Source: Streptacidiphilus jeojiense
GTDB taxonomy: Bacteria; Actinomycetota; Actinomycetes; Streptomycetales; Streptomycetaceae
Direction of reading: 5' to 3'
Assembly: GCF_000719095.1 (NCBI RefSeq)
Contig: NZ_JOEH01000022.1
Coordinates: 112,709-176,708, forward strand
Length of the DNA stretch: 64,000 nt
Shown here: positions 54,891 through 63,902 of the stretch, one piece after another
Position numbering within the stretch: position 1 is the first letter of the stretch
Layout: every line of letters begins with the position of its first letter
Made by a program: the position numbers and the translations under genes
Notes under the pieces: model-generated
Told to the model about the DNA's origin: nothing
What the model saw: the letters and a program-made list of their open reading frames with translations, nothing else
The model's database searches: none

Positions 54891-55523
54891 CTACTCCGGC
54901 CCCTCCAGCTTGAGATGGATGACGCCGTAGTCGTAGCCGTGCCGGCGGTAGACCACGCTCGGCTGCATGGTGTCGGTGTCCATGAAGAGGAAGAAGTCGT
55001 GGCCGACCAGCTCCATCTCGTAGAACGCCTGGTCGAGCGCCATCGGCACGGCCGCGTGGGTCTTCTCCCGGACGATCAGCGGACCGTCGCCCTCGATCTC
55101 CAGCGAACCGATCTTCGTCTTCGCCGCCGGCGCCGCGATCTGCTCCGGGGTGGCCACGTCGGGAGCGGTCGAGAGCCGCGCCGTGGCCTCGGCCACGCTC
55201 ATCGGCGAGCGCGGTCCCTTGTGCACCCGCCGCCGGTCGGCGACCTTGCGCAGTTGGGCGTCCAGCTTGGCGGAGGCCAGGTCGAGCGCGGCGTACGGGT
55301 CGGGGGCGCATGCCTCGGCCCGGATCACCGGTCCCCGGCTGTGCAGCGTGATCTCCACGCGCTCGGAGCGCTCCGCCTGGCGGGGGTTGCGCTCCTTGGA
55401 GAGCTCCACGTCCAGGCTGATCACCTTGCCGTCGAGCTTCTGGATGTGCTCCAGCTTCTCGCTCACGTGCTTGCGGAACCGCTCGGGCACCTCGGTCTTC
55501 CGACCCTTGACGACGATGTCCAC
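54891..55523 (-). CDS. hpf: Long ribosome hibernation-promoting factor
   Basis: 210 residues from GTG 55521-55523, GGAG upstream. The N-terminal S30AE domain (1-100) begins MDIVVKGRKTEVPERFRKHV; the linker (105-150) is Ala/Pro-rich; the C-terminal dimerisation domain contains FYEMELVGHDFFLFMDTDT and HGYDYGVIHLKLEGPE. Long HPF dimerises 70S ribosomes into inactive 100S particles during stress or stationary phase. It lies upstream of the response regulator gene on the same strand, with a strong terminator between them. Confidence 0.96.
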   Translation of the reverse strand: MDIVVKGRKTEVPERFRKHVSEKLEHIQKLDGKVISLDVELSKERNPRQAERSERVEITLHSRGPVIRAEACAPDPYAALDLASAKLDAQLRKVADRRRVHKGPRSPMSVAEATARLSTAPDVATPEQIAAPAAKTKIGSLEIEGDGPLIVREKTHAAVPMALDQAFYEMELVGHDFFLFMDTDTMQPSVVYRRHGYDYGVIHLKLEGPE

Positions 55524-55953
55524 GCAGAACTCCGATCCCTTGCACTGTCGCCGGTCGGACCCTCAAGGTCCGCGCGGCCCATCGAGTACGCAGCACCGCC
55601 CGCTCGGGATGGGCGGAACCGCCCCTCACATCCCTTCCTCCCCACTGGGGACGGTTGAAACCCCATGGAACAACGGTTCCGGGGATTCCGCCCGCCCGCT
55701 GCCGGCAGGATGCGGTGCGATCGGGGCGACCAGAGGGCACCGGCACCGGCCGGAACCTCCTGAGCACCCAAAATCGCGGCAGTACGGGGCCTTGTACAGC
55801 CCTCGCGTCAGTCCTACCCCCGTACGGATGAACTCACGGTAAAACTCCGCGGCCCTTTCCGTCCCTGCAGCATCCTGTTGTCCCCGCTCTGCGGAGTCCG
55901 ACCCCCGTCCCGCGACCGTCCCGCGATCCGCCGTCGACGCCCGGAGGACCCCC
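55524..55953. other. Divergent intergenic region, hpf/comF
   Basis: 430 bp without a convincing gene. GGAACAACGGTTCC (55667-55680) is a perfect 5-bp inverted repeat with a 4-bp centre and might be an operator for hpf. I looked for SigB-type (GGGTAC) and SigR-type (GGAAT-N18-GTT) promoters and found no match at correct spacing. CGGAGGACC at 55942-55950 is the comF ribosome site. Confidence 0.4.
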
Positions 55954-56706
55954 GTGACCAGTGCGTCCGTCCGCCTCTTCGATGCCGCCCTGGATCTGCT
56001 CGTCCCGGCCCAGTGCGTGGGCTGCGGCCTGCAGCACGCCCAGCTCTGCACCGCCTGCCGGGAGGAGCTCGATCGAGCGCAGCCGCGCGCCGCGCGCCCC
56101 CACGCCGCGCCGCCCGGGCTACCGGAGGTGTATGCAGCAACCACCTACGAGGGGGCGGCCCGGCAGATCCTGCTGGCGCACAAGGAGCGCGGAGCGCTCC
56201 GGCTCGCCCAACCCCTGGGCGGCGCACTCGCCCGCGCGGTACGCGCCGCCGTACCGACCGGCGGCACCCGGGGCGCACCACTGCTGCTGGTCCCGATGCC
56301 GTCGGCGCCGTCGACCGTACGGGCCCGCGGCCACGACCCGACCCGCAGGCTCACCCTGGCGGCCACCCGCGCCCTGCGGCGTGCGGGCGTCCCCGCCAGA
56401 CTGCTGGCCGTACTGCGCCAGCAGCGGGCCGTGGCCGACCAGTCCGAACTGGGCGCGGCGGAACGGCTGCGCAATCTGAGCGGCGCACTCGCCGTGCCGC
56501 GACACCGGCGCGGACTCCTCGGCCACGGCCGGATCGTCCTGGTCGACGACCTGGTCACCACCGGCGCGACCCTGGCCGAGGGCGCCCGCGCCCTGGCCGA
56601 GGCAGGCGGGGACGTCCTGGCGGCGGCGGTCGTCGCCACGACGGTCCGCAGGGACGCGGGCGGCGGAGCGGGCGGGGTGCGCGACCGGGGTGCGCGGCTG
56701 GGGTGA
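55954..56706 (+). CDS. ComF-family phosphoribosyltransferase-like protein
   Basis: 250 residues from GTG 55954. A zinc ribbon is formed by Cys21, Cys24, Cys32 and Cys35 (QCVGCGLQHAQLCTAC). The C-terminal PRTase-type domain has LLLVPMPSAPSTVRARGHDP and the PRPP loop IVLVDDLVTTGATL. In transformable bacteria ComF helps DNA uptake; in streptomycetes its role is unknown. The C-terminal 25 residues are Gly/Arg-rich and unconserved. It is convergent with lpqB. Confidence 0.92.
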   Translation: MTSASVRLFDAALDLLVPAQCVGCGLQHAQLCTACREELDRAQPRAARPHAAPPGLPEVYAATTYEGAARQILLAHKERGALRLAQPLGGALARAVRAAVPTGGTRGAPLLLVPMPSAPSTVRARGHDPTRRLTLAATRALRRAGVPARLLAVLRQQRAVADQSELGAAERLRNLSGALAVPRHRRGLLGHGRIVLVDDLVTTGATLAEGARALAEAGGDVLAAAVVATTVRRDAGGGAGGVRDRGARLG

Positions 56707-56752
56707 CCAGTCCAGGTCCGGTCAGCGCCGGCCCGGGTCCGGGTCCGGACCA

Positions 56753-56845
56753 CCCGGGTTCGGACAACCCAGCTCCGGTCAGCCCGATCCCGGCCAACCA
56801 GCCTTCGGTCAGCCCGGGTTCGGTCAATCCGGCTTCGGTCAGCCC
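56753..56845. repeat. 15-bp tandem repeat spanning the lpqB stop codon
   Basis: Six consecutive 15-bp units on the plus strand (CCCGGGTTCGGACAA, CCCAGCTCCGGTCAG, CCCGATCCCGGCCAA, CCAGCCTTCGGTCAG, CCCGGGTTCGGTCAA, TCCGGCTTCGGTCAG) run from 56753 to 56842. On the minus strand the lpqB stop lies in GGGCTGACC and related units continue downstream. A looser copy is at 56711-56725. Confidence 0.88.
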
Positions 56846-58719
56846 GGGTAGCTGGGCATGGGGCCGAGCGCCGAACTGCTCCCTGTTGTGAGGAACTCCC
56901 AGCCGCCCTTCTCCCAGCGGTAGACCTTGCCCCTCTCGCCGACCGCGGAGGTCCCGCTCGCGTCCCGCAGGTACGGCGCCTTCACGCCGGTCCCCAGCGT
57001 GCTCGGATCCTGCTGGAGCGCGCTGATGCTGTTCATCCCGTCGGCGGACGAAGGCGCCTGCACACCCGGCATGACGGCGGAGGAGCCGTCGATCTCCCAG
57101 ACCGAAGGGGCCTTGCCGGTCGTGGTCTGTTGTCCGAGCACGATGATGCTGTCGCCGTCGTTCCAGGACAGCGATGTGACGCTGGTCAGGTCGCTCCCCG
57201 GCATGATCGGGTGCAGCCCGGCGATGGTCAGTTCCGGCGAACCGCTGGTGGTGGCGCGCTGGACCCGGCCGACCTGGACCGAGATGGTGCCGGCGTCGTC
57301 CACGGCCAGAGCGATCCTGGCCCCGTCCTGCGCGACCTTGGCGTTGATGACCCGACCCTTCAGCCCGTCCACAACGACCGGGACGACCTTCCCCGTCTGG
57401 CCGGAGACGGCGCCGATCCCCTGGCCCGCAGGGTCGTTGCCGACCGTCCACAGCGTGCCGAGGCTGTCCCAGCTCAACGATCCGAACCCGACGCTGTCGG
57501 TGCTCGCGGCATGGGTGGGGGCCGTCGTGCTGGTCAGCGTACTGAGATAGAGGGACTTCTGATCGTTCGACAGCACCGCGGTCCTGCCGCTGAGGTCGGG
57601 AGCCACGGCGAAGCCGCCGATCGACTTGACGGTGGCGGGTGCGAGCAGCCCGGTCACCTGCTGTCCGCCTCCGGAGCCGCGACTGGCGGCGTCAAGGCTG
57701 GCAAGGTGTCCGGCCGCGTCCACGAAGTACATGGTCGGCGCCCCGGTCGCCGACTGGACAGGCGAGTAGGAGCTGCTCCCCAGCGAGTCGCAGGACTGCG
57801 TGGAACCGTCACCCTCGTACAGGCTCACCTTGGTGATCTGCTGGCCCGCCTCCTTGGCCTGCTGGGTCGAGACCTGGGCCAGGGTGAAGTAGAGCTGCGC
57901 GGCCATCCGCTCACAGGTCTGCAACCCGCCCGCCACCGCCTTCTTGAGCCGCACGGACGCGGTGCCGTCAGCTGAGACCTGCACCGCGGGCGCGGAGGCG
58001 GCCAGCGTGGTCCCGCTCGGGAACCCGGGCTGCACCGCCGGGGCCAGCCACGAACTCGGTCCGCTCAGCAGGATGTTCGCGGCCTCGGTCAACGGGTCGA
58101 CATGGCTGCGAACATAGACCGGATCGGCCGCCAGCGGCGTCTGCGTCCCGCTCGGGGACTGGCCGGCGATCGGGAAGTAGACGTTGACGGACTCGTATAT
58201 CCGTTGGAAGTCCTCCTTCTTGAGCACCAGCCCGTTCGGCAGACTGTCGATCCGCCACCCGCTGGGACCCTTGGTGAAGGTGTAGTCCTCTTCGAACGGA
58301 ACGTTGTTGACGGGCTTGAAGGCATGCCGTGCGTCCAGCGTTGCGACCTGTTTGCCGGTGACCCGCATGACGACCTTCTTGGAAGTGGAAGCGTCGTTGA
58401 TCTCCGTCATCTTCAGGCCGTCCAGAACGGTCGCGCTCTGCTCCGGGTTCCAGGTCTTGTCGGCGCTCTGGGACAGGAACTGCTTGGCAGTGGCGTATCC
58501 GGACTCGTCGGACACCAGGTCGTCGAAGAAGCCCGACAGCAGTTGATCCGGCTGGCTCCCCGCCTTCGGCGGCTCGGCCACGACCACCACCTGCTGGGCG
58601 TCGTTCTGGCTGGTGCTCAGCCGTGGCGGGGTGCCGCTGTCCGGCATCGCGGCGCAGCCTGCGAGCAGTAGCGCGGAGCCGAGCACCCCCAGGAAGCGGA
58701 CGTCACGCCTCATCGTCAT
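56839..58719 (-). CDS. lpqB: Lipoprotein LpqB
   Basis: 626 residues from ATG 58717-58719, supported by AGGGAA just upstream; an ATG two codons later is possible. Lipobox LLLAGC anchors it outside the membrane. A GerMN-like domain (about 190-310) includes DPLTEAANILLSGPSSWL, and the C-terminal half is a beta-propeller-like region (GGFAVAPDLSGRTAVLS, GSLSWDSLGTLWTVG, TSLSWNDGDSIIVLG). In mycobacteria LpqB binds the MtrB sensor and tunes MtrA activity. Its start overlaps the mtrB end by 17 bp. Confidence 0.95.
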   Translation of the reverse strand: MTMRRDVRFLGVLGSALLLAGCAAMPDSGTPPRLSTSQNDAQQVVVVAEPPKAGSQPDQLLSGFFDDLVSDESGYATAKQFLSQSADKTWNPEQSATVLDGLKMTEINDASTSKKVVMRVTGKQVATLDARHAFKPVNNVPFEEDYTFTKGPSGWRIDSLPNGLVLKKEDFQRIYESVNVYFPIAGQSPSGTQTPLAADPVYVRSHVDPLTEAANILLSGPSSWLAPAVQPGFPSGTTLAASAPAVQVSADGTASVRLKKAVAGGLQTCERMAAQLYFTLAQVSTQQAKEAGQQITKVSLYEGDGSTQSCDSLGSSSYSPVQSATGAPTMYFVDAAGHLASLDAASRGSGGGQQVTGLLAPATVKSIGGFAVAPDLSGRTAVLSNDQKSLYLSTLTSTTAPTHAASTDSVGFGSLSWDSLGTLWTVGNDPAGQGIGAVSGQTGKVVPVVVDGLKGRVINAKVAQDGARIALAVDDAGTISVQVGRVQRATTSGSPELTIAGLHPIMPGSDLTSVTSLSWNDGDSIIVLGQQTTTGKAPSVWEIDGSSAVMPGVQAPSSADGMNSISALQQDPSTLGTGVKAPYLRDASGTSAVGERGKVYRWEKGGWEFLTTGSSSALGPMPSYPG

Positions 58720-60844
58720 CCGTTCCCTCATCGCGCCCTTCCTTGGACACCACGATCTGCGCACCGGTGACGCCGTACCCCGACGAGGCCCGGACGTCGG
58801 CGGGATTGCTCGGCGGCAGCGCCGCCCGTCCGGCGACCTCGGGGATCACGGAACCGTATCCCAGCACTCCGCCGAGACCGGAACCGAGTCCCGTGCCCAG
58901 CACCGCCCCGCCGCGCGGGCCGGGCACCTCCTCCGCGGACGTGGCCGTACCGACCCGCGAGGCGCGCATGTACGGCATACCCGGCACGGCCAGACCCCGG
59001 TTGCCCAGGGAGTCCGCCGGTTCGAGCGGGATCGGGGACCGCAGGATCTCGGCACCCGCGTTGCGGGGAACCGTCAGCCGGAACTGCGAACCGCCGCCCG
59101 GCTCGCCCCAGGCGTGCAGCCAACCGCCGTGCAGCGCCGCGTCCTCCAGGGCGATCGAGAGGCCGAGGCCGGTGCCGCCGGTGGTGCGCGCCCGTGCCGG
59201 GTCGGCCCGCCAGAACCGGTTGAACACCCGGGACGCCTCACCGGGCTTCAGACCGATCCCGTGGTCCCGCACCGCCACGGCGACGGCACCGTCACCTGCG
59301 GCCAGGATCACCTCGATGTCATTGCCCTCACCGTGCTCCAGCGCGTTCACCACCAGGTTGCGCAGCACCCGCTCGATCCGGCGCGGGTCGACCTCGGCCA
59401 CCACCGGCTCGTCGGCGCCACGCACCACCACGGCGCTGCCCTTGGTCCTGGCCAGCGGCTCGGCGGCGTCGATCACCCGACCGACCACCTCGCGCAGGTC
59501 CGCGGGCTCGGCATCGAGGATCGCCGCGCCCGCGTCGAACCGGCTGATCTCCAGCAGGTCCGCGAGCAGCGACTCGAACCGGTCCAACTGGTTCTGCAGC
59601 AGCTCGGCGGAGCGCTCCGCCGCGGGATCACCGAAGTCGTCACGCGACTCGTACAGCAGGTCGGCGGCCATGCGAACGGTGGTGAGCGGGGTGCGCAGCT
59701 CGTGGGAGACGTCCGAGACGAAGCGGCGCTGCACCCGGGAGAGCTCCTCCAACTGCCGGATCTGCGTCTGCAGCGCAGCGCCCATCCGGTTGAAGGACTC
59801 ACCGAGGCGGGCGATGTCATCCGTTCCGGAGACCTTCATCCGCTCGTCCAGCCGCCCGTCGGCGAGTCGCTCGGAGATCTCGGCGGCCATCCGCACCGGG
59901 GTGACCACCTGACGGACCACCAGCCAGGAGATGGCACCCAGCAGGACCACCACGAAGATCCCGGCCGTGGCCAGCGTGGTGCCCACCAGGTTCAGCGTGG
60001 AACTCTCCAGCGTGAAGGGGAAGACGTAGTAGAGCTGGTAGGGCTGCTGGCCCGCTCCGGTGGTCTCCAGCGTCTGCCCGACCACCAGGCCGGACTCGGG
60101 GGACTTGTTGGCGGAGTCCGTGTAGTAGATCGTCGTGTACTCGGCCTGGTAGGCGCTCGAACCGCTCACACTGTCCCGGAAGGTCGAGCTGATGGTCCGG
60201 TCCGGGTCCACACCTCCCGCCTGCCGGGGCGTCTGGGAGCTGGCGGCCTGCGGGGGCGTGGGCTGGCTCTCGTCAGGCACCATCCCGATCACCATGTACT
60301 GGCCCGCGCCGCTGGTGGCGAGAAAGCTGACCTGCTGCGACAGCAGGGTCCCCATGTCCAGTCCGCCGTCGGCGCCGGTGGCCGCGGTCTGTCCGGCTCC
60401 ATTGGTCGACTGGGTGTGCTGCTGCGACAGGCTGGCGTAGAGGGAGGTCTGGTTCTTCTGGGCGGCCGTGAACCCGGCCTCCGCCTGGGTGACCGCAGCC
60501 TGGTCCTTGGCATTGAGCAGGCCGTTCCGGACCGTCTTCATGACGACCAGGCCCAGCATCAGGACCGCACCGAGGGACAGCACCAGGGTGATCGCGACCA
60601 CCCGCACCTGGATGGAACGCTGGTAGAGCGCGGTCATCCGCCGGTACGGACGCCGCAGCCGCCGCCCGAGCAGCGACAGCAGCGACTTGGTACCGGCGAA
60701 GGTGCCTATCCGGTGCGCCCGGGGGGACGCCGCCGGGTGCGAGGACAGCGCATCGTCCGGGTTGGGCGCAGGAACGCCCTGCAGCTCAGGAGGAGTCGAC
60801 CGCCCGCCGTCCGGCCCGGGCGCGACGGGGGTCCGACCGCTCAT
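58703..60844 (-). CDS. mtrB: Sensor histidine kinase MtrB
   Basis: 713 residues. Two membrane helices (VAITLVLSLGAVLMLGLVV near residue 85, and TLATAGIFVVVLLGAISWLV near 290) flank an extracellular domain. A HAMP segment follows, then the phosphorylation His (about 381) in RFVSDVSHELRTPLTTV, N-box NLVVNALEHG, and G-boxes VRDHGIGLKPG and GGTGLGLSIALED. The C-terminal 110 residues are Gly/Pro-rich and variable. With MtrA it controls cell-wall and division genes. Only one base separates it from mtrA. Confidence 0.96.
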   Translation of the reverse strand: MSGRTPVAPGPDGGRSTPPELQGVPAPNPDDALSSHPAASPRAHRIGTFAGTKSLLSLLGRRLRRPYRRMTALYQRSIQVRVVAITLVLSLGAVLMLGLVVMKTVRNGLLNAKDQAAVTQAEAGFTAAQKNQTSLYASLSQQHTQSTNGAGQTAATGADGGLDMGTLLSQQVSFLATSGAGQYMVIGMVPDESQPTPPQAASSQTPRQAGGVDPDRTISSTFRDSVSGSSAYQAEYTTIYYTDSANKSPESGLVVGQTLETTGAGQQPYQLYYVFPFTLESSTLNLVGTTLATAGIFVVVLLGAISWLVVRQVVTPVRMAAEISERLADGRLDERMKVSGTDDIARLGESFNRMGAALQTQIRQLEELSRVQRRFVSDVSHELRTPLTTVRMAADLLYESRDDFGDPAAERSAELLQNQLDRFESLLADLLEISRFDAGAAILDAEPADLREVVGRVIDAAEPLARTKGSAVVVRGADEPVVAEVDPRRIERVLRNLVVNALEHGEGNDIEVILAAGDGAVAVAVRDHGIGLKPGEASRVFNRFWRADPARARTTGGTGLGLSIALEDAALHGGWLHAWGEPGGGSQFRLTVPRNAGAEILRSPIPLEPADSLGNRGLAVPGMPYMRASRVGTATSAEEVPGPRGGAVLGTGLGSGLGGVLGYGSVIPEVAGRAALPPSNPADVRASSGYGVTGAQIVVSKEGRDEGTDDDEA

Positions 60845-60845
60845 C

Positions 60846-61532
60846 TCAACTCGGTCCCGCCTTGTAACCGACGCCGCGCACGGTCACCACGATCTCCGGA
60901 CGCTCCGGGTCCCGCTCGATCTTGGAGCGCAGGCGCTGCACATGGACGTTGACCAGCCGGGTGTCGGCAGCGTGGCGATAGCCCCACACCTGCTCCAGCA
61001 GCACCTCGCGGGTGAACACCTGCCACGGCTTGCGGGCCAGCGCCACCAGGAGGTCGAACTCCAGCGGCGTGAGCGGGATGCTCCGCCCGTCCCGCTTCAC
61101 GGAGTGGCCGGCCACGTCGATCGTCAGATCGCCGATCGCCAGCTGCTCGGGGCTCGGCTCCTCGGCCCGACGCAGGCGGGCCCGGACACGAGCCACCAGC
61201 TCCTTGGGCTTGAAGGGCTTGGTCATGTAGTCATCCGCACCGGACTCGAGCCCGACCACCACATCCACGGTGTCGGTCTTGGCGGTGAGCATGACGATCG
61301 GCACACCCGACTCGGCGCGGATCTGACGACAGACGTCGATTCCGTCCCGGCCGGGCAACATCAGGTCGAGGAGCACCAGGTCGGGCTTCACCTCGCGGAA
61401 AACAGCCAGAGCCTTGTCGCCGTCCGCGACAAAAGAAGGCTCAAAACCCTCCCCGCGCAGCACGATGCCAAGCATCTCAGCCAGAGCAGTGTCGTCATCG
61501 ACGATCAAGACGCGTCCCTTCATGGTTCCCAT
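60846..61532 (-). CDS. mtrA: Response regulator MtrA
   Basis: 228 residues. Receiver: VLIVDDDTALAEMLGIVLRG, phosphorylation Asp56 in LVLLDLMLPGRDG, and switch Lys in DDYMTKPFKPKE. The OmpR-type winged helix ends with PWQVFTREVLLEQVWGYRHA and RLVNVHVQRLRSKIE. MtrA is a global regulator of development and antibiotic genes in streptomycetes. The start at 61532 could be three codons downstream (MKGRVLIV); ribosome sites do not decide. Confidence 0.97.
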   Translation of the reverse strand: MGTMKGRVLIVDDDTALAEMLGIVLRGEGFEPSFVADGDKALAVFREVKPDLVLLDLMLPGRDGIDVCRQIRAESGVPIVMLTAKTDTVDVVVGLESGADDYMTKPFKPKELVARVRARLRRAEEPSPEQLAIGDLTIDVAGHSVKRDGRSIPLTPLEFDLLVALARKPWQVFTREVLLEQVWGYRHAADTRLVNVHVQRLRSKIERDPERPEIVVTVRGVGYKAGPS

Positions 61533-61872
61533 GGTCTCATTACGGAAACGTGACCTGGGGCACAGTCGGCAGAGACTTCCGCCACTCGTTCGACTTTCCT
61601 GGGCTTACTTGCGCCATTTTCGGTACAAATCGGACAGAGTGTCATCTCACATCCGACTCGTGCTGCCCCAGCGCACGGCCGTGTCGCGAGCCCCGGCACC
61701 GCCGATGTGGCTCAAAGTGATCTCTCCCCGGGAGGCGCCGAGCCCGAGCGGTCGATGCCTTGGAAACCGGGGGCGCCGACATGACACGATGTGCGCTACT
61801 CGTTGCCACGCTGCGCCGACGGCTCCGGGACGGCACCACCAGGGCATCACGACAGAGACGGACCAACGACGC
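61533..61872. other. Divergent intergenic region, mtrA and membrane protein
   Basis: 340 bp with an AT-enriched part at 61590-61650 that probably holds the mtrA promoter. I found no repeat of the GTAAC type that would suggest autoregulation by MtrA, only CGTAAT near 61540 on the minus strand. No gene-like frame. Confidence 0.35.
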
Positions 61873-63222
61873 ATGACCGACACCCCGAGCCGACACCCCG
61901 CGGAACCCTCGGCTCCCGAGTCGGCCGACACGCCGGTCAACCAGGTCAACCAGGTCGACGCGGTTGACGCGATCGACCACGGCACTCCGGCTGGTGAGGC
62001 GACGAAGGCAGGGGCCGGGACGGGGACGAGGGCGGGGGCGGGGGCGGAATCGGCAGCGGAGCCTGCGTCTGCGTCTGCGTCGGGGACGACGGCCAGGCCC
62101 TCGATTCCGGTGCAGACCGGAGGAGCGACAGGGCAGCCGCCCCGCCGCGCGTACGCCCGTACCGACGCCGATGGGGGTGCCAACGCGGGGCCGGCCTGGT
62201 CTCCGGCATCCGCCTGGGGCCAGGTCCCGCCTGCACCGGTGCACGGTTGGGTCTGGTCGGGAAGCTGGATCCCCAAGCCGGGCATCGTGCCGCTGCGCCC
62301 GCTCGGCCTCGGTGAGATCCTCAGCGGCGCGATCGCACTGCTCACGCGCTACTGGCGAACCGTACTGACGGTCTCCGCAGCGGTGGCCGCACTGTCCCAG
62401 CTCATGGTCGCCCTGGTCACGGCATTCGTCCCGATCCCCTCCGACAACATCGACCTGACGCTGTCGAGCACCGGCGACCCTTCAGCCGATCTGCATCGCG
62501 CTCTGGTGAACCTCGCCGACATCGCTCCCCTCGGTGCAGCCACCGGGGCCATCGGCCTGTTCGCGGGAACCCTCGCCACGGCCGGCCTGGCCACCGTGGC
62601 GAGCAAGGCCGTCATGGGCAAGCCCGCCTCCGCGGCCGAGGCGTGGCGCGCCGTGGGCTCCCGGCTACCGTCCCTCATCGGACTCGCACTTGTCACCACC
62701 TGCGCCACCTTCGGCACCCTGGCTGCCTCCGCCGCGCCCTGCCTGATCGCCAACGCCGCCCACAGCTCCGACGCCACCGTCTCGGCAAGCGCCCTGCTCC
62801 TGCTCCCCGGGTCGGCCGTCGCCCTGTGGCTCACCATCTCCATGGGCCTGGCGGCACCGGCACTGGTCCTCGAACGCCAGGGCATCCGAGCGGCACTGAG
62901 CAGGTCCTTCCGACTGGTACGCGGCGCCTGGTGGCGCGTCTTCGGCGTCACGCTGATCGTCGCCATCCTCACCGGCATCGTGAGTGGGCTCATCGCCCTA
63001 CCGTTCACCGAGGCGGATCTCATCGCCAACGGCAACGGATCCGACGGCACGGCGGTCTCGTCCCTGCTGCTCGGCGCCATCGGCGGATTCATCGCCGGCG
63101 CGGTGACTCTCCCAATCAGTGCCGGCAGTTCCGCGCTCCTCTACATCGACCAACGAATCCGCCGCGAAGCCCTCGACCTCGAACTCGCCGCAGCCGTCGG
63201 CATCCCCAACTACGGCCACTGA
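61873..63222 (+). CDS. Six-helix membrane protein of unknown function
   Basis: 449 residues from ATG 61873. Residues 1-125 are a disordered, Ala/Gly/Thr/Pro-rich cytoplasmic part. From PGIVPLRPLGLGEILSGAI the conserved domain begins, with six hydrophobic helices such as YWRTVLTVSAAVAALSQLMV, IGLFAGTLATAGLATVA and VFGVTLIVAILTGIVSGLI, and the end IDQRIRREALDLELA. The layout resembles the membrane domain of glycerophosphodiester phosphodiesterase-like proteins. A similar gene sits beside mtrA in other streptomycetes as I recall; a role with MtrAB is conjecture. Confidence 0.82.
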   Translation: MTDTPSRHPAEPSAPESADTPVNQVNQVDAVDAIDHGTPAGEATKAGAGTGTRAGAGAESAAEPASASASGTTARPSIPVQTGGATGQPPRRAYARTDADGGANAGPAWSPASAWGQVPPAPVHGWVWSGSWIPKPGIVPLRPLGLGEILSGAIALLTRYWRTVLTVSAAVAALSQLMVALVTAFVPIPSDNIDLTLSSTGDPSADLHRALVNLADIAPLGAATGAIGLFAGTLATAGLATVASKAVMGKPASAAEAWRAVGSRLPSLIGLALVTTCATFGTLAASAAPCLIANAAHSSDATVSASALLLLPGSAVALWLTISMGLAAPALVLERQGIRAALSRSFRLVRGAWWRVFGVTLIVAILTGIVSGLIALPFTEADLIANGNGSDGTAVSSLLLGAIGGFIAGAVTLPISAGSSALLYIDQRIRREALDLELAAAVGIPNYGH

Positions 63223-63862
63223 GACGAAGGGCGGCAGCCGGCCGCGGACGCACCGATCCCAGTGCGTTGGTTGGGGGTGGTGCGGGGTCTGTTTGGCTGC
63301 CGAGCCCCCGTCTTGTGGCCGGGTTGCCGGTGCGTGTTCGCTCCCGGTGTTCGTTCGTCATTTCCGTGGGGCGCGTTGGTGTGTTGGTGGCTGGGGTGGC
63401 TCGCTCCGCTCGCGGCCAACTACGAGGAGCCGGGGGGCGGGTGGGGGTCCGTTGCCGGGCGGCGGGTGGGGGCGGGGCGGTGCAGAAACGTGCCTGCCGA
63501 GGTGCGAGCGGGTCTTGGACTGAACCGGGGTCACTTTCGGGACAAGGTGTCACTTGATCATGCCGTAATGCCCTATTTGACCCGATCCTGGCGTACCACG
63601 AGTGACCCGACGTACGAGAATCGACCCCGGTTCACGCGAGACCCGGCCGCAGAACCGCTTCTGCACACCCGCACCCGGCAACGGCGCCCGGCACCGGCCC
63701 CGCTCCTCCGCTGTGGTTGGCCCGCGAGGCGGAGCCGAGCAACAGCAACAAGCCACGGACGGGGGTGGGCGGCATCGGTGGCGCCATGTAAGCCACCTGC
63801 AGTAGCCGCTGGCCCGCGGTGGCGGCCGGCCTCCCCCATTGCACTCTGGCGGGGAATGCAGA
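63223..63862. other. Long non-coding region before the rRNA terminator
   Basis: 640 bp with G/T-rich strings (63260-63480), the imperfect inverted repeat at 63479-63666, and C/A-rich sequence after it. Open frames here overlap one another and show no family features, so I see no gene. Confidence 0.5.
63509..63645. repeat. Imperfect long inverted repeat, MITE-like
   Basis: CGGGTCT (63509-63515) and TGAACCGGGGTC (63521-63532) are matched in inverted order by GACCCCGGTTCA (63623-63634) and AGACCCG (63639-63645). Outer bases GTGCAGAA (63480-63487) and TTCTGCAC (63659-63666) continue the symmetry. The AT-richer centre does not encode a protein. It may be a remnant or miniature transposable element. 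Confidence 0.6.
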
Positions 63863-63893
63863 GAAGCCCCCTGACCGGTGGTCAGGGGGCTTC
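63863..63893 (-). terminator. rRNA operon terminator
   Basis: A perfect 14-bp stem GAAGCCCCCTGACC/GGTCAGGGGGCTTC with loop GGT, starting 10 bp past the 5S rRNA 3' end on the minus strand. Confidence 0.93.
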
Positions 63894-63902
63894 CCGTTAA
63901 AG

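Noticed and set aside
55640..55840. SigR- or SigB-type promoter for hpf
   Set aside because: GGAAT and GGGTAG strings exist but not at the spacing required by the known consensus sequences.
56711..56845. Possible CRISPR array because of short regular repeats
   Set aside because: Units are contiguous 15-mers without spacers and without cas genes; they form a simple tandem array.
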